Part shown: one piece after another, positions 1 through 10,923 of the stretch
Numbering within the stretch: position 1 is the first letter of the stretch
Layout: each line of letters opens with the position of its first letter
Assembly (NCBI GenBank): GCA_036346375.1
Contig: CM070520.1
Location: 46,333,854-46,397,853, forward strand
Origin: Guadua angustifolia
Taxonomy: Eukaryota > Streptophyta > Magnoliopsida > Poales > Poaceae
Length of the DNA stretch: 64,000 nucleotides
Reading direction: 5' to 3'
Position numbers and translations under genes: made by a program
Notes under the pieces: model-generated
Databases searched by the model: none
What the model saw: the letters and a program-made list of their open reading frames with translations, nothing else
Told to the model about the DNA's origin: nothing

Positions 1-2474
1 TACTCATGTTATATCTTTCAAGTACTCTGTCAATGTATGACCTTTGAGATAATCCTAGTACTCCTTTAGACCTATCTCGGTGAATTTCAATGCCTAAAAC
101 AAAACAGGCTTCACCGAGATCCTTCATATCAAAATTAGAGGATAAAAAATCCTTAGTCTCATGCAGCATAATTTTATCACTGCTTGCTAATAGTATATCA
201 TCAACATAGAATACTAGGAAAATAAATTTTCCACCCTTACTCTTGATGTATATACAGTTGTCCACCTCATTCTCCTTAAATCTAAAGTTTCTAATTATTT
301 TATCGAATTTAAGGTACCATTGCCTGGACGCTTGTTTAAGTCCATAGATAGATTTCTTAAGTCTACACCCCATATGTTCCTTGCCTTCTACGACAAAACC
401 TTCGGGTTGTGTCATAAAAACTTGTTCATGCAAGTCACCATTAAGGAATGCAGTTTTAACATCCATCTGATGGAGCTCTAAATCATAATGAGCAACAAGC
501 GCCATAATGATTCTCAATGAATCCTTTTTAGAGACAGGGGAAAAAGTCTCATTGTAATCAATTCCCACTCTCAGAAGAAACCCTTTGCTACAAGCCTTGC
601 CTTGAATCTTTCAATATTCCTTTAGAGTCATGCTTAGTTTTGTAGACCCATTTCTGACCTCATGTTTTGACTCCTTCAGGAATTTCTACTAAATCCCAGA
701 CACCATTAGTGCTCATAGACTTCAGTTCATCTTCCATGGCCTCAATCCATTTAGATGAATATTCACTTGTTATGGCCTCTTTGAATGAGGTGGGGTCATC
801 TAACTTACCAATGTCTTCGCCAAGGAAGACTTCATAATAATCTGGTATGGCAGACCTCCTCACTCGCTATGATCATCTTAAAGGTTCATTAGGGATCACT
901 GGCGGTTGTGGAGGCTGTTGAGGCACTTCTTCAGTTACTTGTTCATGAGATGCCACAGAAGTTTGTTGAGGTTCATTATCGCTCATTAAACTCCTCAACA
1001 ATGGGTGTTGCTCGAAATTTTCAGTTGGAGGTACTACGACCGAGGCATTGTATGAGGAATAGGGCAAATATACTCTTGAATTGTTGGTAATGGTACATGA
1101 GCCCGAATTTCTCAAGGTCTATCTCCTTTGTTGTGAGCTCCCACTAATTTCATTGTCCTCTAAAAAGACAGCGTGCCTAGTTTCAACAAATTTAGTGACA
1201 CGATCTGGACAATAAAACCGATATCCCTTAGATCTTTCTGGATATCCAATGAAATGGCAACTCACAGTTTTAGGGTCCAATTTCTTTAGTTGTGGGTTAA
1301 ATAATCTGCTTCAAAGACGACAAATTACATACAGTAAATAATTAACTGCTGGTTTCCTTCGGTTCACAATTCATAAGGTGTCTTAGTGCAGACTTGCTAG
1401 GAACCCGATTAAGTATGTGGGCAGCCGCTTTTAGTGCCTCCATCCACAAGCTAATAGGCGGACTAGAATGACTAAGCATGTCCGCACCATATCCATAAGT
1501 GTACGATTATGACGCCTCGCCACTCCGCTCACGAGGTTCTCGGGCATAGAGTATTGGGCAACTATGCCATTTTCTTGAAGGAATTTGGCAAAAGGCCCAG
1601 GTATTTGCCCATAAGGAGCATGTCTCCCATAATATTCTCCCCCACGATCTGATCTCACTACTTTGATCTTAATATTATGCTGATTTTTGACTTCAGCTTT
1701 ATAGTTCTTAAATTTATCCAGTGATTCAGAATGATCACGAATGGGGAAAATATAGCCATAGCGAGAGAAATCATCAGTGAATGTAATAAAAGAATCATAA
1801 CTATCCACTGATGTCACTGGGAAGGGTCCACAAATATCAGTGAATTAACTCTAAAAGACCCGTACTCTAGTGGCTCCTTTCTTAATTTTCTTAGTGAATT
1901 TACCTTTAATACAATCTAGACAAAGGGTTCGTGATCTCAAAAATCTAAGGGTTGGAGTATCTCTTCTCTAATGAGACGCTCCATTCTCCCCTAGAAATAT
2001 GGCCTAAATGACAATGCCATAATTTCGATGACGCCTCACATGTCTTCTTATTTACAACAAGGCATACATTCAACACAGATTCATCCATAGAGAGTAATAA
2101 AGTTTGTCTTGCTCAAGGCAAGACCAATAATATCATTATTTAATTTGATAATACACTTATTGTCCACAAACTCACATGAATAACCTGTTTTAGTCAATAC
2201 GAGATCAAATTAAGTTCCTCTTAACACTAGGAACATAAAGAACATCAAAAGATGAAGATGAAGTCAGCTCCTAATGCAAGTTGAAGGGTTCCAAGCGCCT
2301 TGACTTCAATCTCTGTTCCATCAACGACCCTAAGACTTCGCCTCTTCTTATGGTCGTCACTAACGCAATCCTCGTAATGAATTAGTAATGTGCACAGTTG
2401 CACCTGAGTCAATCCACCATGTATTGGAGGTAAATTCAGTAAATAGGGACTCATCAACGTGAGAAATAATTTCA
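1..2474 (-). pseudogene. pol: copia pol remnant: protease, integrase, reverse transcriptase
   Basis: Reading leftward on the minus strand, an aspartic protease motif WIDSGAT lies near 2400-2420. An integrase core follows at 1431-1817, with FTDDFSRYGYIF, a VRSDRGGEYY block and NRTLMDMVRTCL. The reverse transcriptase starts near 860 (EAITSEYSSKWIEAMEDEL) and continues to the window edge through MDVKTAFLNGDL and KKSIYGLKQASRQWY to an intact YVDD box at about 197-208. Frame changes occur near 2250-2400, 1820-1850, 1120-1430 and 610-660, so the polyprotein is not translatable as one chain. The family normally encodes a single gag-pol polyprotein that cuts, integrates and copies the element. RNase H is outside the window. 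Confidence 0.9.
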
Positions 2475-3335
2475 TTACCCTTCTTTGCTAACCATTGCCT
2501 GAATCCCGCACAATCCTTTTGTACGTGTCTCGGGCTTCTTGCAAAATTTGCAAAGGAAGTTCCCTGAGGTTGGTGGTACAGGAGGTGCCTGAGCAACTGC
2601 TTTTCCCTTAGCATCATTTTTAGGAGGGTGATAAGGCTTTTTATTTGCCTTAAACCCACTAGACTCCCCGATTCTTCCTTTTGCCACATCGACAAGATGA
2701 GCTTGTTCCTTCAGTCTCTCTGCCTTTTGCCTCTCTTCTTCCTCAACAGAGTGGCTTATAAGCTCAGCTATGGACCACTTCTCCTTCTGAGTGTTGTAAT
2801 TAATCTTGAAGGGTCCATACTCAGGTGGCAAGGAGCTCATTATGAAATGCACAAGAAAACCATCAGAAATGGCCATGTCCATTCCCTTCAGTCTAGCCGC
2901 CATGTCACCATGCTCATGATATGCTCCTCACACCATTGTTACCATCATAGCGGGAGGTGAGCATCTTGATGATCAGGTACTAGCATAAGTCTTGGAAGAG
3001 CCCTTAAAGTTATCCTCGACATTAGCCAAGTACTTTTTAGCATTTTCGGAATTAGGGATTCCTCCCTTAATCCCGACAGAAATGCTATTCTTAATGATCA
3101 TTAGTGACATGCGGTTGGACTTCTCCCACCGCTCCGCCTTCTCATCATATTGCTTCTTGAGAAGAGCATAATTCTCAACATTTGGGGCGGGCGCGATAGG
3201 AGCATCCTCTCGTAATGCTAGGTCAAGGTCCAAGACCCCTAGCGTAATGAGGATCTTATCTTTTCACGAGGGAAAGTTAGTGCCATTGAGCTGTTCAATG
3301 CCATTGATCTGAGAGGCAACATTATTAACCGCTGA
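2475..3335 (-). pseudogene. gag: copia gag remnant with zinc knuckle
   Basis: The minus-strand translation begins around 3335 with a typical copia gag start (NNVASQINGIEQLNGTNFPS). It is interrupted by TGA at 3264-3266, where the family has a Trp codon. It continues through residues such as ALLKKQYDEKAERWEKSNRM (3233-2973) and a second frame at 2903-2475 that carries the typical HFIMSSLPPEY and EEEERQKAERLKEQAHLV segments. A CCHC zinc knuckle (CKFCKK, then CAGF after a frameshift) lies near 2500-2560. The gag protein would form the cytoplasmic particle that packages element RNA. One stop and at least two frameshifts make this a pseudogene. Confidence 0.88.
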
Positions 3336-4567
3336 AAAATAACAACAAAACTTAATCAATAATTGCCATATATGTAATTAATCCTACGTTGGTCTGATTA
3401 AATACATATAAATGACAAAACATCATAAGACTTCATTTCGCATCACCGTTGGGCAGAAAACGAAATGAAAATTAACAGCAAGATTGAGTCCTAAATTGCA
3501 TCACCGTTGGGCAGAAACAAAATAGGAGTTAAATATATAAGAAATGACTTAAAATTACTAATAACGTTGGTTATACATAATTTTAAGCCAATAATTAATT
3601 CTCCAATTAAATTTCACGTTGGTTCCATTTAATCAGAGATAATATCCATAAGTAATTATCATGAAACATATTGTCACATTAATTGATCAGTACAGAAATT
3701 AATCATCAAACTAATTATAACATTAATGCCCAAGAATTAAACAATTTAACAATGCTAATCTGCTGGAAATTAAAAGACCGAAATAAATTAAAAGGTTGTT
3801 CACCGGGCTAAAGCTCACACGGCCCAAAATTAAAACACAGCCCAGCACACGGCATAGCCCATCTATGCGCATGGCCCAGAAGCGCGGCCCGCCAGCCTGC
3901 TCACCCGTGCGCAAATGATCTCAACCATCCGATCTGATGGACGGCTCGGATTCACGCGCGAGCGAACAAAACACACGCATAGCCGGCCGAAAAACCCTAA
4001 CCCTAAAGCATTTGGTCCTTTCCAAAACCAGCGACCGAGCTTGCGTGGGGAAAAATGGCGGCGCATAGCACGGAGCGTAGGCCGGCGGGACACGTGCGGG
4101 CGCGTCGGCGCGGAGGGCATGCGCGCACGACCGCGCGGGAGGCGGGCACAACGGCACGGAGGGCACGCGAGGGCGCTGAGGCGCGCTGATGCGGGCAGGG
4201 CGAGCGCTCACGGGCGCACGAGCCGACGGCGAGCGCGGGCGCACGAGGGCCACCGGCGACAATGACGAAGGCAAGGTTAGCCCCAACACACTCTAATGCC
4301 ATTTAGGGATTTGATTGAGTTCGGATTTGGGGAGTTTTTAGGGATTTAGGGTTCGGTTTTTGGGGATTTGAGTTCAAATCCGAAGGGGATTAGTTTAGGG
4401 TTCGGATTTGATGGGTATTTCAGGGCTAAACTGACTCAATCCTCTCCTTCTTCATGCTAAGCCGAACCAAGAACAACAGAAGAACACCAATAACCAACCA
4501 TTAACCGACAAGAACAGGGTTAAACCGAGACTAAACCGGGCTAACTGGAACATGATAAGGCTAGAGT
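3336..4567 (-). other. copia 5' leader with spaced CGTTGG repeats and a GC-rich block
   Basis: This untranslated stretch separates the primer site from gag. Five copies of CGTTGG (CCAACG on the element's strand) occur at about 3387, 3447, 3505, 3564 and 3616, spaced 60, 58, 59 and 52 bases. The middle two share the longer word gcatcaccgttgggcagaaa. From about 3820 to 4290 the base composition changes to strongly GC-rich and CpG-rich. Open frames there on both strands are low-complexity (Arg, Pro and Ala rich) and I do not call them genes. Confidence 0.6.
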
Positions 4568-4580
4568 GGCTCTGATACCA
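4568..4580 (-). other. Primer-binding site (initiator tRNA-Met type)
   Basis: The plus strand reads ggctctgatacca, so the element's strand reads TGGTATCAGAGCC, the standard plant copia primer-binding site complementary to the 3' end of initiator tRNA-Met. It lies two bases inside the LTR edge, which fixes the orientation of the element and the LTR boundary. Confidence 0.92.
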
Positions 4581-4582
4581 AA

Positions 4583-5129
4583 TGTTAGATTAGGATAAGC
4601 ACTAAGTCATTAATCTAGCCTACATCATGATCACAAATAATGCGGAAGAAACATGAGTACTAACCCGGTGAAGACAATGTCGCCATTAGATCGGTTGTCG
4701 GTGTCGGTGAAGAAGTGGATGGTTTCGGTAGATCACGGAGATCTTCGGGACGCCGGGTACAGATGCCTTCAGGACACCGGCGACGGTGACGGAGGCCTTT
4801 CGGACGCCACCTACACTAACCTTGGACTGCCCTTCGAAGTTCCTCCAGCGCCCAATGAGGATCGGTAGAGATTAGGGTTTTCGGGAGAGTCGAATCGTGC
4901 GTGTGTTCGTCAACCACGCACGAGCTCACCTCTTCCTGTTAATATGGCGCTGAGGAGCTCGGGGGCAAGTCCCATTGGATGGAAAGCACCTTCGATCATG
5001 GCGCGTGATTAAGAAAAGAGCTAATCACGGGATTAGCTTTTAGTTAGGAAAGTCTTCATTAGGAAAGGCATTACGTGTATGGTAATAAGGGTGGCAATAT
5101 CACGTAGCCTTGCCTGAGATCAACCAACA
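4583..5129 (-). repeat. 5' LTR of the minus-strand copia element
   Basis: The plus strand shows TGTTAGATTAGG directly outside the primer-binding site. The most plausible outer end is CCAACA at about 5124-5129, giving an LTR of about 547 bp with TG...CA ends. The outer end is a best guess, because the partner LTR and its target-site duplication lie outside the window. Confidence 0.7.
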
Positions 5130-5796
5130 AAAATGACACTTTTTTAAAAAAAACAAAGGGGTAATCATTCCCCCAAAATGATCTGACCCAGGGGCAACTA
5201 AACAAAGAGCTAGGCATGAAACGAAATTTTGTAGTTAGCTAGCCCAACCCAAGTAAGCGAAATTTATTATAGGAATGTCTGGTTTGTCATCACAAGTTTT
5301 TTTAGGAACAAAAAACATGTGATGACCGACAATATATTCCTATAATAAGAGTTTAAGAATAGTTATTATGCTATATAAATGTTTTATTGCTTGACAGAAG
5401 TGTGAAAAAAAAAGTACTTTGGTGATTTCTGGTAGTGATGATTTTTCAATTTAGACATCTTTGAAGAACTAATGGACTATCTATAAAAAAAAACAAAGAG
5501 TACAACTAGACTAATGCATAATACTCTCTTTGACACGGAATGTATGACACTCTTTGAAATACATGCATTTGGTACATAATCTGTTTGTTGTGAGCGTTGG
5601 ATTGTACAATTAGCTATGGTTAGGAGCAATGTCGTGTATATTGGCATGGAGACACTGACCTAGAGATAGGGTCCTCTTTCCCATTTTGTTTCCACAACAG
5701 TTGATATTTTATAGATGGGACTTTGTATGCTAGGCCTTCAAGGTAATGCCTATCCCACATGCAACAATGTTAACGATGTTATTTGTATTCTTGCAG
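5130..5796. other. Non-coding spacer
   Basis: AT-rich sequence with poly-A runs at about 5140-5155, 5407-5413 and 5486-5493. Apart from the hairpin element at 5264-5348 I see no gene, RNA or known repeat. It lies just upstream of the beta'-COP-like exon and could be degenerate intron of that remnant gene, but I find no further WD40 exon in it. Confidence 0.5.
5264..5348. mobile_element. Small inverted-repeat element (MITE-like hairpin)
   Basis: The arms at 5264-5297 and 5315-5348 are imperfect reverse complements of about 34 bp. They share the outer block TTATTATAGGAAT and the inner block TCATCACA, separated by a short A/T-rich loop. At about 85 bp this is a very short foldback. No target-site duplication is evident, so the superfamily is not assigned. 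Confidence 0.6.
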
Positions 5797-6335
5797 GCTT
5801 GAGTGCACACTGAATTTTGGCCTAGGATCTGTTTATGCTTTAGGATGTTTGCAGGGTTCAAGCAGGTATGCATTGAAAAGTATCGTGTTCTCCATGTATA
5901 TTTTGTTACTAAGTACATTGCTTCCCTGGAACCGCTTAATATCGGGAAGCTCAAATGAAAAGAAACATTGGGTTGCATTTTTTTTTAGCAGCATATAGTT
6001 CTGGCCTTGGTACAATAATTGTTGTTTGCAAGAACACCGTCACTCCATTAGAATTCATATCCTCATATGTAACATATAAACTCCTGTGCTGTACGCTCAT
6101 ATGTTTGTGCCTTCTTTTCTCCAAACTTGCGTAATACACAATATGTTAATTTGTTGCAGGATTGTGATCGGACATTCTAAAGGATTAGTACTGGCAGAAA
6201 TTGACCTCGGACAAACTGATGCTAGCATGGAAAGGCAGTGAAAAGGCCATATAAGCAACAACAACGAAATCCAAACTATTCGTGTGAACGCAGCTGGAAC
6301 AGAGGAAACGAATCAAGACTGTCGAAGGGTCTATT
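5797..6335 (+). pseudogene. Remnant of a beta'-COP-like WD40 gene, two exons
   Basis: An exon starts at 5797 after a good acceptor (ttcttgcag) and ends at an AG/gtatgc donor near 5863. The next exon follows ttgttgcag near 6159. Spliced, they read LECTLNFGLGSVYALGCLQG, then SSRIVIGHSKGLVLAEIDL. This matches the end of the WD40 propeller and the WD-associated region of coatomer subunit beta' (COPI coat), where the family has a Leu-Asn-Tyr-Gly block followed by a Gly-Ser-Arg-Arg-Val-Val-Ile-Gly block. After TGA at about 6238 the same frame resumes with NNNEIQTIRV, again matching the family, and closes at a second stop near 6335. The internal stop and the missing upstream exons make it a pseudogene fragment. 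It probably belonged to the same gene family as 58457-62503. Confidence 0.72.
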
Positions 6336-6984
6336 AATTGGAACTATTTCTTATAAGTGAATGTTGGAGGGCCAGTGGAATTATTATGTGAATGTGATAT
6401 GGTCAATATAGATGGGCTCTGCACCTTACACTGCATACCTACCGTATCTTATTTTTCTCGAGCTTTCTACAGTACACTAAATTTAATATGGATGTTCATT
6501 TCTTTTTCAATCCAACAGATCAGATTACTAGTATTTATTTATACTTCCTTCGATAGTAGAGTAGTTGAAATATCCTTATCAAATCAATGGCTAGACCTGA
6601 TTTCTAGTATATATCCATCATATACTATAAGTATATGAAGGCCATTGGGACAGCACAAAAGTTTACATGCCAAGAAAATAGACGTAATGTATAAAAAGAG
6701 GAAATCATTCTTTCGGGCTTCAAAAAGCTATAGGCCTAGCTACATGACAGTATGATCTGTGCGATGCGTTGTTTTGCTCCTGCGAGCCTGAGAGCGTGGG
6801 AAGGAAGAAGAGGCAGCTTTGGAGGAAGAAGAGTCCAAGCGAGAAGGAACCAGAGGACGGGACCAAGGAAAGAAAAGGATGGATGAATGCCAGAGGAGGA
6901 TGAGAGCGAATTCCAAGCTCGTGCAACCTGTCCCGTCTAGTGTTTTGTTAAAAAAGAAACCTGAAGATAATGCCATATTTATAG
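6336..6984. other. Non-coding spacer
   Basis: No recognisable gene. Open frames on both strands at 6720-6990 are low-complexity (Glu/Arg rich on one strand, Ser/Leu rich on the other) and lack homology that I can recognise. Confidence 0.5.
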
Positions 6985-7760
6985 TGAAAACCAAAGAGAA
7001 GGGTAGTGAGGTGCATCAGGTGAAATTGATGGCTCTTTACGTACCACCAGGACCAGGGAAGACCACATCTGTGGTGAGTTCCCTCGATACTTGGCGAACA
7101 AATAGCGGCGAAAGTGCACACTTCACATGTATAATTTAATTACAATGGTTTCGTAACAATATAAATCTATTACATATATTCAAAACTTGCTAAAAAATAT
7201 AATACAAATAGTTCTAAGATCTTATAAATCCTAGAGCACTAAAATCGAAATTAATTCGATCAACAAATTTAGCCTAAATTTAGCCAATTAAAGAGGTGAT
7301 CTTCTGACCTTTCTCAAATTTTTAGACATACCGGTGCATATCTAGCACCCCACATGTATCCGCCTAAATGGACTTATATTCATATTTTTCCCTGAGGGAA
7401 CAATTTTTTTTTACACCCTAACGGGGATCTCAGCTATTTTCCTTTTAAAAGGATGTTACTGTTTGTGTGGCCTTTAGCCATAAGACACAAAGTGTTACAG
7501 TACTAACCTCATATTGAAGCATGAACATACATAGAATTACAGATATTCTGTCATCTGGGGTCTTTATCTACTAGTGTCAGTTTTTGCCGCATTTTCTTCG
7601 GTGGCTGTGATTGTACATGGTGACCATGCGGCAGCCAATGAAATGCTAAAACATCATACGCAAATGCCTTTTTTTCTTCGAGTGTTTCACATACAACCAG
7701 ATCCAATCCGAGATAATCATGGCGACGTCCTCAGATGTGCATCCAAAGCCATCGGACAAA
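6985..7760 (+). pseudogene. Remnant of the kinase/MSP/beta'-COP gene family: MSP end plus beta'-COP start
   Basis: From about 6985 the sequence is a diverged copy of 61390-62360 in the same orientation. The MSP exon end reads EKGSEVHQVKLMALYVPPGP and stops at a gtgagt donor (7074). The following intron aligns well with the intron at 61478-62121. The next exon (about 7545-7665) retains the block ttcttcggtggctgtgattg and the word ATGGTGACCATGCGGCAGCC. Two differences show decay: a TAA is reached after MVTMRQPMKC, and the GT donor present in the downstream copy (62239) is lost. The last exon is cut off inside the DVHP motif at about 7755, where an AT-rich repeat begins. Confidence 0.78.
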
Positions 7761-8401
7761 TTTTGAACAAAATACAAAAACAAAATTTCAAATTCATTTC
7801 TTTTTCACCGAAATTTCGCCCAAAATTACTGAAATCTTGGCAAGATTTACCGAGATTTTGGTGAAATTAAACCGAGCAAAAATGGTACAAACGACATCGA
7901 AGAATTTTAAATTTTTTGTGAAGAGTCCAAACACATCATTAATGTTCTCATAAAAGTTTAAGATGATTATCAAGCCTATTTTTTTTCAAAAATTCAGAGA
8001 GTACTACTGTCCTGATAAAACATTACGACAAATTTGAACCAAAAAAAATAGAACAAACCACGTTAGAAAAGTTTTAAATATTTTGTGCATGGTTTTGATG
8101 TATACTAATATTTTCATAAAATTTTCAGATAATAATCAAGCTTCAGGGATTTTTAAAAATTCAGATAGTGCTACTATCATGATAAAAGCCTTACAAGCAA
8201 ACTTAATCCAAATGAAAAATGATTCAGGTCCCGATAGTTATTGGGCCAAATCTGGTAAAAAAAAGTCAAATTACCTGAGACTTGTGCGAGATTTGGTGAA
8301 ATCTCGCCGAGATTTCGAAGATTATTGTCACAACTTATTTTTAAAAAAATTCCAAGATCTCGGCTAAGATTCTTGAAATCTCTCCGGTTTTTCGAACATT
8401 G
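7761..8401. repeat. AT-rich interspersed repeat of unknown family
   Basis: The stretch begins where homology to the MSP/beta'-COP copy stops and ends at the hAT target duplication. It carries scattered words of the type cgagatttcg and accgaaattt, plus two similar sub-blocks (7960-8040 and 8090-8180, both containing ataaaa...tttcaga-like text). No coding capacity is credible. It resembles common grass intergenic repeats but I cannot name the family. Confidence 0.45.
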
Positions 8402-8409
8402 TTTAGGAG

Positions 8410-9729
8410 TAGGGGGGAATTGAGCTGAGCCGAGCCTGGCTCGTTCGAGCTCGCCGAAAATTGAGCCGAGCCGAGCCAAGCCCGGAGTATGAATCGAGCT
8501 ACAAATTAAGCTCGGCTCAGGCTCGGTCGAGCCTCGAGCCGGCTCGTTGAGGCTCACGAGCCAAGCCTGCGCAGGCCACCAAAAGTCCAAAACCAATCCG
8601 CCGATTCGAGTCACTCGACTCCTCCCCCAAACCGGACTGCCCAAAGCCCCAGATCCATCAAAGACACGAAGAGGAGAGCTAGGGTTCGGGGCTTCAGTGC
8701 CAGTGGCCTGGCGCCTCCCCGACTCCGCGACTCCGCTGGCCACCCCGTCGCCGCCTCACCGCCTCCCCCACTGCTCCATCCCATCGCCTCGTCTCCACGG
8801 CTCCACCCCGTCACCGCCTCGGCGCCTCCCCCAGCCCTGGCCAAGCTTTACGCCTCCCTTGACCCCGGCCAAGCTCCGCCTCCTCCGCCCGGCTCGCCTC
8901 CTGCCCACCACCTCGTGGTGGCGTCGACCGCCAACCCTATCGCCACCTCCTGGTCCCGCCGACCACCGGCCCTCCTCCAACCTTCCGCCTCGCCGGCCGC
9001 CTCCTAGTTTCATCAGATGCAACAGAAGCTCAGAATCAGATTCAATTCAGTTTAGAAATGTGGTTCTGATGTTTTCCAGTTCCTGAATGCGCAAATACAA
9101 AAACGAAAGATGTTTTGTGCATTTAGCCATTTACCTATGACTACGGTGACAGATGCAAGCAAATTTGTCTTTGGCGTAAAGCTACTGGATCACAATTGAG
9201 TATCTCATATCGTAAAATCACAGTTATCTCATATCGTGTTCTTGGATTCTGAGAAACTTCATCACGGTTGGGCTTCATGCAATCCTTTTTGTGTTTGATG
9301 AAACTTTCCTTGCTATTTCGTCTGTGATATTCCTTGAACTTTCTTCATGCTAGGTGGATCGATCGATTGATAAGTCGACGGTTTTCCTAGCTAGCTATTA
9401 CTCAAAACTATATGATACTCATTCTAATTTTTCTACCTTATAACTTGGCATGAAGTCTTTGTTGCATGCACGAAAGCATAGTTGTGATACCTATGCTTTG
9501 AACAGCCTGAAGCAACTGTTATTTGTTTCATAACATCACCACACAAGCAGCTGACCGGTAACGAGCCTAATGAGCCTCTCGCAAGTCAGCTCGGGCTCGG
9601 CTCGTTAGCTGATCGAGCTAAGTAGTAGGCTCGGACTCGGCTCACTGTTGCATCGAGCCGAGCCGAGTCGCACCGAGTCGAGCCAAGCTCGAGCCGAGCT
9701 GCGAGCCTCGAGCTTAATTTCCAGCCCTA
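8410..9729. mobile_element. Non-autonomous hAT-like element with 8-bp target duplications
   Basis: An exact 8-bp direct repeat TTTAGGAG lies at 8402-8409 and 9730-9737. Between these sites the ends are TAGGGGGGAATTGAGCTGAG and, reversed, TAGGGCTGGAAATTAAGCTC, so both begin TAGGG, as hAT elements do. The subterminal 150-180 bp on each side are dense in GAGCCGAGC and CTCGGCTCG words in inverted orientation. No transposase is present. The interior from about 8580 to 9010 is GC-rich and pyrimidine-skewed, like a captured plant gene leader. Confidence 0.85.
8580..9010. other. GC-rich insert inside the hAT element, possibly captured host DNA
   Basis: This segment has abrupt high GC and long overlapping open frames on both strands (plus: Pro/Arg/Ser-rich; minus: Gly/Arg-rich). 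The composition contrasts with the AT-rich flanks. The translations are low-complexity and show no domain, so no CDS is called. A captured 5' region of a host gene is the simplest reading. Confidence 0.4.
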
Positions 9730-9737
9730 TTTAGGAG

Positions 9738-10171
9738 TGAGGGCTTTCTTTCCCATCTATCTAGGTTGGATCACTGTGATCCACATGATGCGACTTTTTA
9801 ATTAAAATACATACGCGCGTATATGTTTAGTCTGCAAACGCATGTCTGTACTTCATGAGGTTCTAGGTCTTGGCAAAATGTCTAGCATGTGCAGTGGGTG
9901 TGGTGTGAAGTAATGTATGGCTTTCAACCGTAGTTATCAGACTGGACCGGATCGGCAGTCGGACCTTTTAAAACTAAAGCAGTGCCTAGTCTGGTCCATT
10001 TACTTGGATAGTTGGATATGGTTTGTGCAGTCAACCGGGCTAAACCGTCAACTGTCAACTGCTCAAGCATGGATCCACAGTCCAAACAACATAGATGACA
10101 ATACATCTTCATAACAAATTTTTTGGCGGAGTCAATGTCAATTCTCCATATAATCTATTCATCCATTGCTA
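9738..10171. other. Intergenic sequence without a recognisable gene
   Basis: AT-rich unique-looking sequence. I see no RNA gene, domain or repeat structure beyond short words. Confidence 0.4.
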
Positions 10172-10428
10172 TATTTAGGTAGAGGAAGTATATGCTAAAA
10201 GTAGACATATGGTGAAAGAATGAAAGTAGGTAAACAGATGCGTTAGATCGAGGTCTTGGTGAAATTTTGTAATTTTTCAAGATGGTTATGTGTAAAACGT
10301 TTTTAAGTGGAGGAGGTGGGAATCCATCTAAATCTAGACAAAGTTCGATACAACATTCCTATTTGTTTACTTTCGTTCTTTCATCGTATGTTTAATTTCA
10401 GCGTATACTTCCTCATTTAAGTACAGGA
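10172..10428. mobile_element. Foldback/MITE with ~70-bp inverted arms
   Basis: The left arm (10172-10242) contains GAGGAAGTATATGC and ATGGTGAAAGAATGAAAGTA. The reverse complement of the right arm (10360-10428) contains GAGGAAGTATACGC and ACGATGAAAGAACGAAAGTA. The centre carries the unpaired sequence around 10243-10359. There is no coding capacity, and the target duplication is not clear. Confidence 0.75.
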
Positions 10429-10923
10429 CAACAGATCAAAATAGAGCATTAAGCCAAGGAAACCAAAGCAAAACTGAGCAATCACACGGGACCTGCTGCT
10501 ATGCCCCACACCTCGTCGTTGGTTCCCGATCCCGATGTGCCACTGCTGCCGAAATCGCCGCCACTTCACCGATGGAGCTTCTGCTATGGAATGCCGATTC
10601 CTCCCTCCACCTTCCTCAATTTATCAAACTTTTAAGCAGTAAAAATAAGAAAATTCAAAACCGAAAAAACTGTTGGAACTTGTAAGCACAAGGACTCGCA
10701 AGTTCTGAAGTTCGGCACAACTGAAAACAGCAGAGGTTTTCGTTTCTTCAGAGCTTCTTTCCTGCGCACAGAACAGAGCACCGAAAGGAATAACAGAGCA
10801 ACAAGTTCTGCGGTTTGACACAAAAACATCAAACTGTCAACAAACCTAACACCTTTCGTTTTATGGATTTGAACTTTCTTTTTGATACTTTCAAAATTGA
10901 GGATTGAAACATTTAGTTAAAGT

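Larger units (their letters stand above)
1..5129 (-). mobile_element. Degenerate Ty1/copia LTR retrotransposon, 5' part
   Basis: Read on the minus strand, the order is LTR (right), primer-binding site, long leader, gag, protease, integrase and reverse transcriptase, which is the copia order. The element runs off the left edge in the palm of the reverse transcriptase, so RNase H and the 3' LTR lie outside the window. Several frameshifts and stops interrupt every domain, so it is no longer autonomous. I do not assign a copia lineage. Confidence 0.93.

Noticed and set aside
3863..4302. Several overlapping 85-122-codon frames on both strands
   Set aside because: They sit in a GC/CpG-rich leader of the copia element, are Arg/Pro/Ala low-complexity in all frames, and show no domain.
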